Positions 51,535 to 61,088 of a stretch of 64,000 bases of DNA are shown piece after piece. The notes beneath the pieces are model-generated. The model worked only from the letters and a program-made list of their open reading frames with translations. It searched no databases and was not told the origin of the DNA. The stretch's first letter is position 1. Each line of letters begins with the position of its first letter. Source of the stretch: Deltaproteobacteria bacterium IMCC39524 (GTDB lineage Bacteria; Desulfobacterota; Desulfuromonadia; Desulfuromonadales; BM103); NCBI GenBank assembly GCA_029667085.1, contig JARUHJ010000002.1, positions 62,001 through 126,000 on the forward strand, given 5' to 3'. The translations under genes and the position numbers were made by a program.

Positions 51535-52884
51535 ATGCGTTATATCCCGCACACTGCAGGGGACGTGACTCAGATGCTGGAACGGATCGGAGTCGCCACC
51601 CTGGAAGACCTCTTCGTCGAGGTTCCGGAATCTGTCCGGTTAAAGCGTCCGCTTGATATTCAGGAGCCGGCCAGCGAGACAGAGTTGCTTCGAGAGCTTA
51701 AGTCTCTCGCGCTGGGGAATGCGACTCCGGAGACTCACAAAAGTTTCCTCGGTGGCGGGGCTTATCATCATTTTATTCCTACCGTGATTGATCTTCTGAT
51801 TTCACGCAGCGAATTTTATACGGCTTACACGCCCTATCAGCCGGAAATAAGCCAGGGAACCTTGCAGGCTGTCTTCGAGTTTCAGACGCTGATCTGCCAG
51901 TTGACCGGTATGGATGCGGCCAACGCCTCAATGTACGATGGCGCCTCGGCTTGTGCTGAAGCCGTGCTCATGGCTATGCGCCTGACCCGGCGCAAAAAGG
52001 TTCTTTTGTCAAAGGCACTCAACCCTCGCTACCGCGGGGTCGTGGCAACCTACTGCCGCTACCTGAATATGGAGCTTGTCGATGTTGCTGTCGCCGCCGA
52101 CGGCCGCACCGATCTCGAGGACCTTGCTGCCAAGCTGGATGACTCCACCGCTGTTGTTGTGGCTGGTTACCCGAACTATTTTGGCGTGATCGAAGATGTT
52201 GCCGCCCTGGCAGAAAAGAGTCACCAACATGGCGCTAAACTGGTGACAGCGGTCGCCGAACCGATTGCGCTTGGCCTGCTCAAATCGCCTGGTGAACTCG
52301 GTGCCGATATCGTCGCCGGCGACGCTCAGAGCTTTGGTTTGCCCCTCGCCTTTGGCGGCCCCTATGTCGGTTTTTTCGCTGTTCGGCAGAAAGATGTGCG
52401 TGGCATGCCGGGACGCCTGGTCGGTGAGACCACAGACCTTGAAGGACAGCGCGGCTTCGTCCTGACCCTGGCGACTCGCGAGCAACATATTCGCCGTGAA
52501 AAAGCGACCTCGAATATCTGCTCCAACCAGGGCCTCTGCGCCCTGATGGCAACCATCTTTATGAGCCTGCTCGGTAAACAGGGCCTGCGCGAGATGGCTG
52601 AGCAGAACCTTGCCAAAGCTGCATATGCCCGTAAACAACTCTCAGGCATAAAAGGCTTCAGCCTGGTCTTCGATGGGCCTGCTTTCAACGAGTTTGTTGT
52701 CCGCTCCGAAGCGCCGGTCGCAGAGGTTCTGTCGCGACTTGAGGCGGCTGGGATTCTGGGTGGTATCCCACTCGGTGAGGATTACCCTGAAATGGCGGAT
52801 TGTTTCCTGGTTTGCGTAACAGAGCAGAATCAGCGTGAAGAGATTGACGCGCTGGTCGCTGCACTGCAGGGAGGTGCAGCATGA
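51535..52884 (+). CDS. gcvPA: Glycine dehydrogenase subunit 1
   Basis: A 449-residue alpha subunit of the two-part P protein, which decarboxylates glycine with PLP and loads GcvH. It lacks the PLP lysine, as expected. Markers are RYIPHTAGDVTQML, FLGGGAYHHFIPTVI, AYTPYQPEISQGTLQ and KATSNICSNQGLCAL. It overlaps gcvPB by ATGA. Confidence 0.96.
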   Translation: MRYIPHTAGDVTQMLERIGVATLEDLFVEVPESVRLKRPLDIQEPASETELLRELKSLALGNATPETHKSFLGGGAYHHFIPTVIDLLISRSEFYTAYTPYQPEISQGTLQAVFEFQTLICQLTGMDAANASMYDGASACAEAVLMAMRLTRRKKVLLSKALNPRYRGVVATYCRYLNMELVDVAVAADGRTDLEDLAAKLDDSTAVVVAGYPNYFGVIEDVAALAEKSHQHGAKLVTAVAEPIALGLLKSPGELGADIVAGDAQSFGLPLAFGGPYVGFFAVRQKDVRGMPGRLVGETTDLEGQRGFVLTLATREQHIRREKATSNICSNQGLCALMATIFMSLLGKQGLREMAEQNLAKAAYARKQLSGIKGFSLVFDGPAFNEFVVRSEAPVAEVLSRLEAAGILGGIPLGEDYPEMADCFLVCVTEQNQREEIDALVAALQGGAA

Positions 52885-54341
52885 CAATCGTAGGTACCAG
52901 TGGGCTTGTCCTCAACGAAAAGCTGCTTTTTGAACATTCTGACCCGGGTCGCAAAGGCTACAGCCTTCCAAAGCTCGATGTGCCGGCGGCTGAACTTCCG
53001 AGCGATCTCTGTCGCGAAGAAATTGATGGCTTCCCGGAGCTTTCCGAGGTTGATGTCGTTCGTCACTTTACCCGACTGTCGACCTGGAACTATGGCGTTG
53101 ATTCAGGCTTCTACCCTTTGGGCAGCTGTACCATGAAGTACAATCCCAAGGTCAACGAGGCCGTTGCCCGCATCCCGGGTCTGGCCGGCATCCATCCGGC
53201 AACGCCATCGCACCTGGCCCAGGGAACTCTGGAACTGATGCACCGTTTGCAGGTCGATCTGGCAGAAATTTCCGGTTTTGCCAAAGTAACCTTGCAACCG
53301 GCTGCAGGTGCTCAAGGCGAGCTGGCGGGTATGCTGGTGATTCGAGCCTGGCACGAAGCCCGCGGCAGCAAACGCAGCAAGGTTCTGATTCCTGATACGG
53401 CTCATGGCACCAACCCGGCGACCGCATCATTGACCGGCTATGATGTTGTGCCGATCGCTTCCGACGGGGTGCTCACCCTGGAAGAGGTTGAGGCGCACAT
53501 GGATGATAGTGTGGCTGCTTTGATGGTCACCAATCCGAACACTCTCGGTCTTTTTGAAACCAACATTGAAGAGATCTGCAAGCTGGTCCACGAACGCGGT
53601 GGTCTGGTTTATTGTGACGGTGCCAACCTCAATGCGTTGATGGGCATTGCTCGCCCGGGTGATATGGGCATTGATGTGATGCACTTCAATCTCCATAAGA
53701 CCTTCTCCACGCCACACGGTGGAGGTGGTCCTGGCGCCGGTCCGGTTGGTGTGACCGAGGAACTCATCCCTTATCTGCCTGGTCCGGGTGTCGAGTTTGA
53801 TGGCGAGACGTATCAGATTGAAACACCCAAGACCGATTCCGTTGGCCGCATGCTGGCGTTTCATGGCAATGTTGGCGTTATGCTGCGTGCTTATGCCTAT
53901 ATCCGCAGCCTGGGCGGCGAAGGCTTAAAACACGCCAGCGAGATGGCGGTTCTTAACGCCAACTATGTGCGAGCCCGACTGGAAGGTGTTTATGACCTCC
54001 CGTATACATCCCGTTCCCTGCATGAAGTTATTTTTTCAGACAAAGACCTGGAAGGGGGTTGTCATACCCTGGATGTCGCAAAGCGTCTGATTGACTATGG
54101 CTATCATCCACCGACCATCTACTTTCCGCTGGTGGTGAAGGGCGCGATCATGATTGAGCCGACCGAAACGGAGAGCCAGGAGGTGCTGGACGAATTCTGT
54201 GACGCCATGATCGCCATCGCCGGCGAAGCTCGCGATAATCCTGAACTGCTCCTCCAGGCACCGGTTCGTTCGCGGGTGAGACGTTTAGATGAGACGACAG
54301 CCGCGCGCAAGCCGAAGTTGCGTTGGCAAGAGACGACGTGA
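52881..54341 (+). CDS. gcvPB: Glycine dehydrogenase subunit 2
   Basis: This 486-residue beta subunit carries the PLP lysine in NLHKTFSTPHGGGGPG (Lys273). FYPLGSCTMKYNPK and PDTAHGTNPATAS are further markers. Together with GcvPA, GcvT and GcvH it can run glycine cleavage or, in reverse, glycine synthesis from methylene-THF. The lipoamide dehydrogenase (L protein) is not in the window. Confidence 0.97.
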   Translation: MTIVGTSGLVLNEKLLFEHSDPGRKGYSLPKLDVPAAELPSDLCREEIDGFPELSEVDVVRHFTRLSTWNYGVDSGFYPLGSCTMKYNPKVNEAVARIPGLAGIHPATPSHLAQGTLELMHRLQVDLAEISGFAKVTLQPAAGAQGELAGMLVIRAWHEARGSKRSKVLIPDTAHGTNPATASLTGYDVVPIASDGVLTLEEVEAHMDDSVAALMVTNPNTLGLFETNIEEICKLVHERGGLVYCDGANLNALMGIARPGDMGIDVMHFNLHKTFSTPHGGGGPGAGPVGVTEELIPYLPGPGVEFDGETYQIETPKTDSVGRMLAFHGNVGVMLRAYAYIRSLGGEGLKHASEMAVLNANYVRARLEGVYDLPYTSRSLHEVIFSDKDLEGGCHTLDVAKRLIDYGYHPPTIYFPLVVKGAIMIEPTETESQEVLDEFCDAMIAIAGEARDNPELLLQAPVRSRVRRLDETTAARKPKLRWQETT

Positions 54342-54371
54342 TCGAAGAGTTATGAATGCAATGTAACTAAA

Positions 54372-54400
54372 AATGGCCGGCCTGATAAAGGCCGGCCATT
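54372..54400. terminator. Terminator between gcvPB and the DUF411 gene
   Basis: AATGGCCGGCC pairs with GGCCGGCCATT around TGATAAA and is followed by GCTTTTC. It can serve both convergent genes. Confidence 0.85.
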
Positions 54401-54453
54401 GCTTTTCTCACAAGTTGATAATTAAATCGAAACGCAGCTCGTTAAAGTAAAAC

Positions 54454-54921
54454 TTATTTTGGATAGGTGCCGTAAACCTCAATGACACCTTGTTTGTCAA
54501 ATAACAAAACCTCGTAAGGTTCAGCCTCTCTGCCGGGCATCTCCATGCCTGGAGAACCTATCGGCATTCCGGGTACACTCAGGCCGATAACCTCGGGTCT
54601 TTCCTGTAACAATCGAATCACTTCTGTCTTTGGGACATGTCCTTCCAATACGTAGCCATCAACGATGGCTGTATGGCAAGACTGGAGCTTAACCGGGACG
54701 CTGTGTCGGGTTTTGATCTCAGAGATGTTACGAACATCCTCAGAGGTCACGCGAAAGCCTGCGTCTTCAAGGTGTTGGCCCCAGCCGCCGCAGCAACCTC
54801 AGCCAGGGGCTTTGTATATTTCTATCAGAGGCTGTTGAGCCTGCTCTTCTGCCGACGTCGGTGATACCAATAAACAGGCCAGGCCGAAGGACAAAAGAAA
54901 AATAGATAGCAAGCGAGTCAT
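54454..54921 (-). CDS. DUF411 (CopG-like) exported protein, candidate selenoprotein
   Basis: Read through one in-frame TGA (54799-54801), this gene gives 155 residues. A clean signal peptide (MTRLLSIFLLSFGLACLLVS, cut near TSA) is followed by the DUF411 metal motif as YKAPG-U-GCCGGW, then HLEDAGFRVTSEDV and the family end GMPIGSPGMEMP. Family members have cysteine where TGA stands (CxCC motif), so TGA most likely encodes selenocysteine 41. AAGGA precedes the ATG. Read conventionally, only a fragment from about 54750 would be called. DUF411 proteins of the CopG type bind copper in the periplasm. A true nonsense mutation is the main alternative. Confidence 0.8.
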
Positions 54922-55063
54922 TACCGATTCCTTTCCAGAGGCTTGAATATCAGAGGAATAACACATTTTTCAGGCAACAGCGATGCTGCCTAATATAACT
55001 ATAGGCTATCCAATGATCAGACATCAAGTCGGCGGACAAAGGGCAGCATGCCTGCCCGGTGCT

Positions 55064-55978
55064 TTAGTAAATCGCCCCGGGTCGGCGACGGGAGGATCTG
55101 CTGACATTGCCGCTGAGGCGGTAATCGAAGAAGGCCATGACCTTCAACTCTTCATGTGGGTAGGCTCTTGGTAAGGGACCGTAGGTGGCGCCCTGGCGCA
55201 CGGCAGTTATCGCTTCATCGTCCAGAACCCGATGCCCGGAACTCTCGAGCAGTTGCACATCGCTGATGTTCCCCCGACGATCTATGGTGATGCGTAGCAG
55301 GCAGGTTCCTTGCTGACCTCTCTGGACCGCAGAGCCCGGGTAGTTCCAAACATTGTAAACGTTGGTCCGGAACCTCCGCATGAAGGAGTGAAGCAAGTCC
55401 TGTTGACTGTCCATCCATACGGTATCGCCTCGTTCGACATCAGCTCGGTATTTGCGCCGCCAGTCACTTTCAATTTTAGACAGGGCGGCAGGTGAAATCT
55501 GTGTAAGGGTCTGCAGGTCGGGAACTTCCCGGGACGGATTCTTTTCGGGCTTCTGTTTCCAGCCGTCCGGCGTGAATGGTAACTCAAGATCAGGTTCGGT
55601 TTTTTTCTCGACGACTTCTTTGCGCGGCTTCGCTTGCTCTTTAGGGGGAGCCTTCGGAGCAGGTTTCGGAGAACGTACAATTTTTTCGCGATCTTCCGTG
55701 TCTTGTGCTTCGGGCGCCATCTCTTTTTCGACGACCTGATCCTTCTCAGCCAAACGTTTGGCCGGTTTCTCGCGAGGTTTCTCCAGCTCCTTGCGGATCG
55801 GCAGGTCGAGTTCACGTTCCTGCTGTTGGGGTGGACGTACCTCGACATATACCGGCTCCGGTAGGGCTTCTTCCGGGAACAGCTTGTCTTTGGGCAGTAG
55901 CAGCAAAAGCAGGTGCAGCAGCAGCGAAAGCAGTATGAACCCGGTAATGATTCGGTTTTGTCTTTGTTCGGACGTCAT
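55064..55978 (-). CDS. TonB-family energy-transducing protein
   Basis: A 304-residue protein with one N-terminal membrane helix (GFILLSLLLHLLLLLLP). A long Pro/Glu/Lys-rich periplasmic spacer (about 40-170) and a C-terminal TonB domain (VYNVWNYPGSAVQRG, LLRITIDRRGNISDVQLLESSG) follow. It would link the inner-membrane motor to outer-membrane receptors. No exbBD or receptor is adjacent. Confidence 0.9.
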   Translation of the reverse strand: MTSEQRQNRIITGFILLSLLLHLLLLLLPKDKLFPEEALPEPVYVEVRPPQQQERELDLPIRKELEKPREKPAKRLAEKDQVVEKEMAPEAQDTEDREKIVRSPKPAPKAPPKEQAKPRKEVVEKKTEPDLELPFTPDGWKQKPEKNPSREVPDLQTLTQISPAALSKIESDWRRKYRADVERGDTVWMDSQQDLLHSFMRRFRTNVYNVWNYPGSAVQRGQQGTCLLRITIDRRGNISDVQLLESSGHRVLDDEAITAVRQGATYGPLPRAYPHEELKVMAFFDYRLSGNVSRSSRRRPGAIY

Positions 55979-56150
55979 CTTCCCTCAGTAAATAAACATC
56001 TTATTGTAGTACACTTTCACTGGTTTCTGCCACCATGGAATAAGCGGATTCTCATAACTTTCTGACAGGGAAAGAAGTTGACGCCTTAGAAACCATCCGG
56101 TATATTTTTCATCTTTAATAAAATCAATATTGTACTTAAAGGAGCAGATT

Positions 56151-57152
56151 ATGCATCTCGTAGACCAGATCAAAGCCAAGGCTCGCACGAGTCTCCAGAC
56201 TGTTGTCCTTCCGGAAAGTTATGATGATCGTATGATTCAGGCTGCGGAGCTGATCACCAAGGATGGTTTGGCAAAAGTCGTTTTGCTCGGAGACGCCGCT
56301 GCTCTTGAAACAAAAGCCGGTGAGCTTGGTGTCTCTTTGGCCGGAGTGGACTTGATCAATCCGAAGAATGCCGCGCAACTCGATGATTATGTCGCAGAGT
56401 TGGTGAAGCTGCGTGAGAAAAAGGGGCTGACGGCAGAACAGGCACGTGAAATCCTGACCGGAGAAGACAACCTCTTCTTTGGTGCGATGATGGTTCGTAA
56501 AGATGATGCGGGTGGCATGGTCGCAGGTGCCTACAACACCACCGGTGATGTTCTACGTGCAGCCTTTCAGGTCATTGGCACCGCTCCGGGTATGAAGACA
56601 GTCTCTTCCGTCTTCCTGATGGTAACCAAGAACCCCGATTTTGGCGAGAACGGTGTCTTGTGTTTCGCTGACTGCGCGGTGAATCCGAACCCCAACGCTC
56701 AGGCCCTGGCAGAGATAGCTATCTCCACTGCGAGCAGCTGCAAAAGCTTCCTCGGTGTAGATGCCCGTGTTGCCATGCTTTCTTTCTCCACCAAGGGGAG
56801 CGCCAGCCACGAAGATTGTGACAAGGTTCTCGAAGCTCTTGAAATCGCCAAACAGCTTGCCCCTGATCTGCAGATTGACGGTGAGCTTCAGGCAGATGCA
56901 GCCTTGCTGCCCAAGGTCGGCGAGAAAAAAGCTCCCGGTTCAGCTGTGGCCGGCAAGGCCAACACCCTGATTTTTCCGACACTTGATGCTGGTAATATTG
57001 GCTATAAGCTGGTCGAGCGTGTTGCCGGTGCTGAAGCGGTTGGCCCAATAGTTCAAGGCTTGGCCAAGCCGGTCAACGATCTTTCACGTGGTTGCTCTGT
57101 CGATGATATCGTCTCGGTCTCGGCGATTACAGCAGTGCAGGCGCAGGGCTAG
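56151..57152 (+). CDS. pta: Phosphate acetyltransferase
   Basis: This 333-residue enzyme interconverts acetyl-CoA and acetyl phosphate. The short PTA_PTB form is seen, with VVLPESYDDRMIQAAELI, FFGAMMVRKDDAGGMVAGA and the C-terminal ANTLIFPTLDAGNIGYKLVERV. AAAGGAG precedes the ATG. ackA lies nearby on the opposite strand, so the pair is split by the coiled-coil gene. Confidence 0.95.
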   Translation: MHLVDQIKAKARTSLQTVVLPESYDDRMIQAAELITKDGLAKVVLLGDAAALETKAGELGVSLAGVDLINPKNAAQLDDYVAELVKLREKKGLTAEQAREILTGEDNLFFGAMMVRKDDAGGMVAGAYNTTGDVLRAAFQVIGTAPGMKTVSSVFLMVTKNPDFGENGVLCFADCAVNPNPNAQALAEIAISTASSCKSFLGVDARVAMLSFSTKGSASHEDCDKVLEALEIAKQLAPDLQIDGELQADAALLPKVGEKKAPGSAVAGKANTLIFPTLDAGNIGYKLVERVAGAEAVGPIVQGLAKPVNDLSRGCSVDDIVSVSAITAVQAQG

Positions 57153-57197
57153 TCTTTCCTGCTCAGGCTTCTGAAATTATTAATATTTCGTTTTGTT

Positions 57198-57229
57198 TTA
57201 AGGGTTGATAGCTTGCTATCAGCCCTTAA
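57198..57229 (+). terminator. Hairpin after pta
   Basis: TTAAGGGTTGATAGC pairs with GCTATCAGCCCTTAA around TT with one G-T pair. It probably ends pta transcription, though the following T-run is weak. Confidence 0.65.
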
Positions 57230-57279
57230 CTTATGGCATTTTGTGAAGATAAAATCACACCTTTTTCCGGGGGGAAAGA

Positions 57280-59727
57280 ATGCTTCTTTACGAACATGAA
57301 GGTTTCATCGAAGCTGAAGCGAAAGAGATTCAGCAACTTTGTCGCTCAACTTTTGCCGTCTCCTTTGGCAGCGATGCCCAGAGTCAGTATGAATTGCAGG
57401 CCTCTCTCTGCGATTATCTGGATAAAGATGAACAGCGCTGTCGCGTTGCCTTCTATGCCAAAAGCCTGAAAAAAGCCCTGATCTTTACCGTCGCCGGTCC
57501 AGATAAAAAAGCCTTGTGGAAGTACGGGCAGGAGACCCTTGTTGAACTTGGCTTCCAGCTGGAGGACGTCAATCTGAAGCTCAGTTCTGCCATGCTTGAG
57601 GTTGTTCTGCGCGATGTTCCCGGTATTGCCTCTCCCGCTGAAGCACAGCTTCAACGAACAGAACACCAACGAATCCTTGCCGATCTTCAGGCCGCCTTTG
57701 ACGAAAAACCCGAAAGTCCGCAGGGGAAAAGAGCCGCCCTCAAGCTGAGTACTGAAAAACGCATACAGGATCGGTCTGGCGCGCTGCGAGAACTTCTTGA
57801 AGAGTTATTCTCTCCCCAAGAATCTGCCGATAATGAGAAGACGACACTTCTGGCCCAGATAAAAGATCTTACTGCAAGGCTGGAAGAAGCAGAAACCGCG
57901 GCTGAGTCAGCACGCTCGCAAAAAGAATTCAGCGAGGCCATTACGTCTGCTGCGGAAAAGCGCATTCAGGACCTCGAGGAGAGCTTGGTTGATGTCGAAA
58001 CGCAGTCTTCAGATGTTTTAAAACAGAAGCGCAAGATTGTCGCATTGAATGGTCGCATCAAGTCGCTTGATGCCGATTTGACTTCTGTCCGAGACGCTTT
58101 GGCTGCAGAGCAGCAGAAGCAAAAACAGTTTGTTGATGATGTCAAATCAGCCAATGAGCAGATTGTTGCTTTGCAGAATGATCTTAAAGAGTCTGAAGGC
58201 CTTCGAGAGGAGGCCTTTGCTCAGCTCGGAGAGCAGGAGTCTGAGGCGACGCAGCTTGATAAGAACTGCAGAGAGGCCGAACTCCGGATCAAGGCCCTTG
58301 ATCTGGAGCTCAAGACTGCCGAGCAGAGGGCTGATGGTTTCAGTGAAGCCGTTAAACTCTCGGAGGCGTTGCAGTTTCAGTTGGATAAGGCAGAGGAACA
58401 GCTTAAGGAGACGATTGCTCTTAAGGACAGTCTCCAAGAGGAGCTTGCGGTTGCTGTTGAAAAGCAAGAGACTTTGCAGAAGAGTCTTGAGGAGGCTGAG
58501 AGCCTTGGGCAGGCCAATGCTGCCAAGCATGCTGAACTCCGGGAATTGGAAGGCCTCTATGCCGAATTGGGGCAGAAAAACGAGAACTTGAAAGAAGAAC
58601 TCTCTTTGGCTCTTGAAAAGTATGATGGTTTGCAGAAGGGTTTCGAGGAGGTAAAGCGCTTGAGTCAGGCCAATGCCGCTGAGTCTGCCAATCTGCAAGA
58701 AACGGAAGGACGGTACGCCGAACTGGTCAAGATGAACGAGAGCCTTCGCCAAGAATTTGATCAGGAACTTAGTGTCCGCAAGCGTTTGGAGAGAGGAGCT
58801 GCAGAGGATGATCGACGTATCTCTGAGCTGCAACAGTCTCTGAAGCAGGCTGAGTCTGCCGCTGAAGAATTAAAGTCCAGACCGGGGGTTGCTGAGCCTG
58901 AATCCTCTGCAGCGCTTGACCAGGAGGTGAAGGCGCTGACTCTTCGTGTCGACCAGGAGAAAGCTGCGAGGGAGACTCTGGACAACGAACTTCAGGAGGC
59001 TCATAAGATCATTGATTCCCTTGAAAAAATGGTCCGTGAGACAGAAGCCAGCAGTCTGGAAGTGAGCTCCCGGGAGGCTTCCACAGGGCAGGACGATGAC
59101 CGGGTTCAGGAGCTGGAAGAACGACTACGATCTCTGGAGGACCAACTGGAAGGGGAGACCCTTGTTAAGAAGGCTCTGGCCAAAGAGCTTGCATCGGTTG
59201 AGAAGAAGCTTGCTGAGCAGGAAGCTTTGCTGGCAGAGGCAACGACTCTGGAAAAAGGGCAGGGTGTCGTGGAGACGGCTGCTCCGGGTGAGAATGAAAA
59301 GGTATCAACGTCCTCTAAACCCTTACCTCATGAAGTGCGGCCCACGCCCAAGAAAGGTGCTTTCTTCCGCCCGGATTGGGATCTTCAGGGATTGCCCTGC
59401 AGCTCAACAGGTCAAGTCTTCAAGGCATGGGAAACCGTCTTTAATGTCCAGATGGCTATCGAGGGTTATCCCTCACAATACTGTATGGCCTTTATGGTTG
59501 TTCTGAAGCAGGGAAAGCAGAAGAACCTTTATCTGCTCTATCGGCTGAAGCAGAACAAACACACCCTGGTCTGTATTCCGGCGAAGAGACCTAAGGATGA
59601 AGACTCTATGCAAAAGGCGATCAAGAAAGGCCTGGACTTTCTTCGAAAGAGTGGTTTTGAGATGGACGAGATGACTGCAGAGCATATCGAGAGTACTTTG
59701 GGGAGCTATTGCCAGGATTCTGATTGA
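57280..59727 (+). CDS. Long coiled-coil protein with conserved terminal domains, unknown
   Basis: An 815-residue protein. Residues about 1-125 form an alpha/beta domain (LLYEHEGFIEAEAKEIQQLC). A coiled coil runs from about 130 to 690, and a C-terminal globular domain (about 700-815) begins FFRPDWDLQGLPCSSTGQVF. No ATPase head is present, so it is not an SMC protein. A 52-residue unit is duplicated in tandem (bases 58438-58593 and 58594-58749), both with QANAA and YAEL blocks. No family is recognised. It lies between pta and ackA. Confidence 0.8.
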   Translation: MLLYEHEGFIEAEAKEIQQLCRSTFAVSFGSDAQSQYELQASLCDYLDKDEQRCRVAFYAKSLKKALIFTVAGPDKKALWKYGQETLVELGFQLEDVNLKLSSAMLEVVLRDVPGIASPAEAQLQRTEHQRILADLQAAFDEKPESPQGKRAALKLSTEKRIQDRSGALRELLEELFSPQESADNEKTTLLAQIKDLTARLEEAETAAESARSQKEFSEAITSAAEKRIQDLEESLVDVETQSSDVLKQKRKIVALNGRIKSLDADLTSVRDALAAEQQKQKQFVDDVKSANEQIVALQNDLKESEGLREEAFAQLGEQESEATQLDKNCREAELRIKALDLELKTAEQRADGFSEAVKLSEALQFQLDKAEEQLKETIALKDSLQEELAVAVEKQETLQKSLEEAESLGQANAAKHAELRELEGLYAELGQKNENLKEELSLALEKYDGLQKGFEEVKRLSQANAAESANLQETEGRYAELVKMNESLRQEFDQELSVRKRLERGAAEDDRRISELQQSLKQAESAAEELKSRPGVAEPESSAALDQEVKALTLRVDQEKAARETLDNELQEAHKIIDSLEKMVRETEASSLEVSSREASTGQDDDRVQELEERLRSLEDQLEGETLVKKALAKELASVEKKLAEQEALLAEATTLEKGQGVVETAAPGENEKVSTSSKPLPHEVRPTPKKGAFFRPDWDLQGLPCSSTGQVFKAWETVFNVQMAIEGYPSQYCMAFMVVLKQGKQKNLYLLYRLKQNKHTLVCIPAKRPKDEDSMQKAIKKGLDFLRKSGFEMDEMTAEHIESTLGSYCQDSD

Positions 59728-59760
59728 TGTATTGAAACGGTTCTGCCGAAGGTGCTAAGA

Positions 59761-59799
59761 AAAAGTAAAGGCCAGGAATTATCCTGGCCTTTACTTTTT
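59761..59799. terminator. Bidirectional terminator
   Basis: AAAAGTAAAGGCCAGGA pairs with TCCTGGCCTTTACTTTT around ATTA. It ends both the coiled-coil gene and the convergent ackA. Confidence 0.9.
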
Positions 59800-59822
59800 C
59801 TGAAAAGATGAGAACTTTGCTT

Positions 59823-61088
59823 TTACTTACGTTGGAACTCCGAAGAAGCAAAGCTGTACTTGAAGTTCATGTGATCTGTGTAGGTCCCTTCAAGGATGGC
59901 GACAACGTCCTCGGTGAAAACCAGTTCCTCGTCAGTCGGGATGACAAAGACTTTGACCGGTGAATCGGGAGTGGTAATCACGGTCTCCGTCTTACGGGTC
60001 ATGGTGTTGCGATTCTTCTCTTTGTCGAGAATGATGCCCATGAACTCGAGGCCTTCAACAGCTTTCTCGCGAATCAGAGTCCCCATTTCACCGACACCAG
60101 CAGTGAAAACAACAGCATCAATGCCACCGATCGCCGCAGCGTAGGACCCGATGTATTTCTTCAAGCGATAAGCTTCGACCTCGAGAGCGAGCTTGCAGAG
60201 TTTGTCGCCTTCTTCGGCGCCTTCGATGACATCGCGGCGGTCAGTGTATTGACCGGTAATTCCCAGGATGCCGGACTTTTTGTTCAGAACGCTGTCGATC
60301 TCCATGGGGGTGAGGCCTTCCTGTTCCATGATAAAGGCCGGGATCGCTGGGTCGATATCGCCACAACGGGTTCCCATGACAGCACCTTCAAGAGGGGTAA
60401 GGCCCATCGACGTGTCTACGGAGACGCCATTTTTAATGGCAGAGTGGGAGACGCCATTGCCGATATGCATGGTGATGATATTACAATCTTTCGGGTCTTT
60501 ACCAAGCATGACTGCGGCACGCTTGGACACATAGAGATGGCTGGTGCCGTGAAAGCCGTAACGACGGACACCATATTTCTTGTACCATTCATGGGGAAGG
60601 GGATAGGTGTAGGCTGGCTCAGGCATGGTCTGATGAAAGGCCGTGTCGAAGATCGCAATATGCGGAACGTCAGGAAGAACCGACTGGGCCGCTTCAATAC
60701 CAGAAATGTTAGGTGGATTATGCAAAGGAGCGAGATGCTGAACTGCTTTAATGGTCTCCAGAACGGCATCGTCTATTGTTACCGAGCAGGTAAACTTCTC
60801 TCCGCCATGAACAACACGGTGGCCGACTGCTGATATCTGGGTTATTTCTTCAAGGACACCGTATTCCTTGTCAGTCAGGATTTTGATGATCAGGTGAATT
60901 GCAACCTTGTGGTCGGGACACTCGTATTCTTCACGATAGGTCTCCCGGCCGGGGACTTCGTGAATGATGTAGGAGTCGCCTATCGTGACGCGCTCGACCA
61001 TGCCTTTGGCAATGACTTCTTTCTTCTCCCAGTCGTAGAGCTGGTATTTAACAGATGAACTGCCGCAGTTAAGTGCCAGGATATCCAT
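59823..61088 (-). CDS. ackA: Acetate kinase
   Basis: This 421-residue enzyme makes ATP and acetate from acetyl phosphate, or runs in reverse for acetate uptake. The family signatures LALNCGSSSVKYQLYD near the start and FHGTSHLYVSKRA, NGVSVDTSMGLTPLEG and VVFTAGVGEMG are all present. GGAGGA precedes the ATG. With pta it allows either acetate activation or excretion. Confidence 0.97.
   Translation of the reverse strand: MDILALNCGSSSVKYQLYDWEKKEVIAKGMVERVTIGDSYIIHEVPGRETYREEYECPDHKVAIHLIIKILTDKEYGVLEEITQISAVGHRVVHGGEKFTCSVTIDDAVLETIKAVQHLAPLHNPPNISGIEAAQSVLPDVPHIAIFDTAFHQTMPEPAYTYPLPHEWYKKYGVRRYGFHGTSHLYVSKRAAVMLGKDPKDCNIITMHIGNGVSHSAIKNGVSVDTSMGLTPLEGAVMGTRCGDIDPAIPAFIMEQEGLTPMEIDSVLNKKSGILGITGQYTDRRDVIEGAEEGDKLCKLALEVEAYRLKKYIGSYAAAIGGIDAVVFTAGVGEMGTLIREKAVEGLEFMGIILDKEKNRNTMTRKTETVITTPDSPVKVFVIPTDEELVFTEDVVAILEGTYTDHMNFKYSFASSEFQRK

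Noticed and set aside
54454-54750. DUF411 gene as a short protein starting at 54750 (MTSEDVRNIS)
   Set aside because: This start lacks a ribosome site, drops the signal peptide and the metal motif, and ignores the perfect family match on the other side of the TGA.
57280-59727. SMC or Rad50-type ATPase
   Set aside because: There is a long coiled coil but no Walker A or signature motif at either end.
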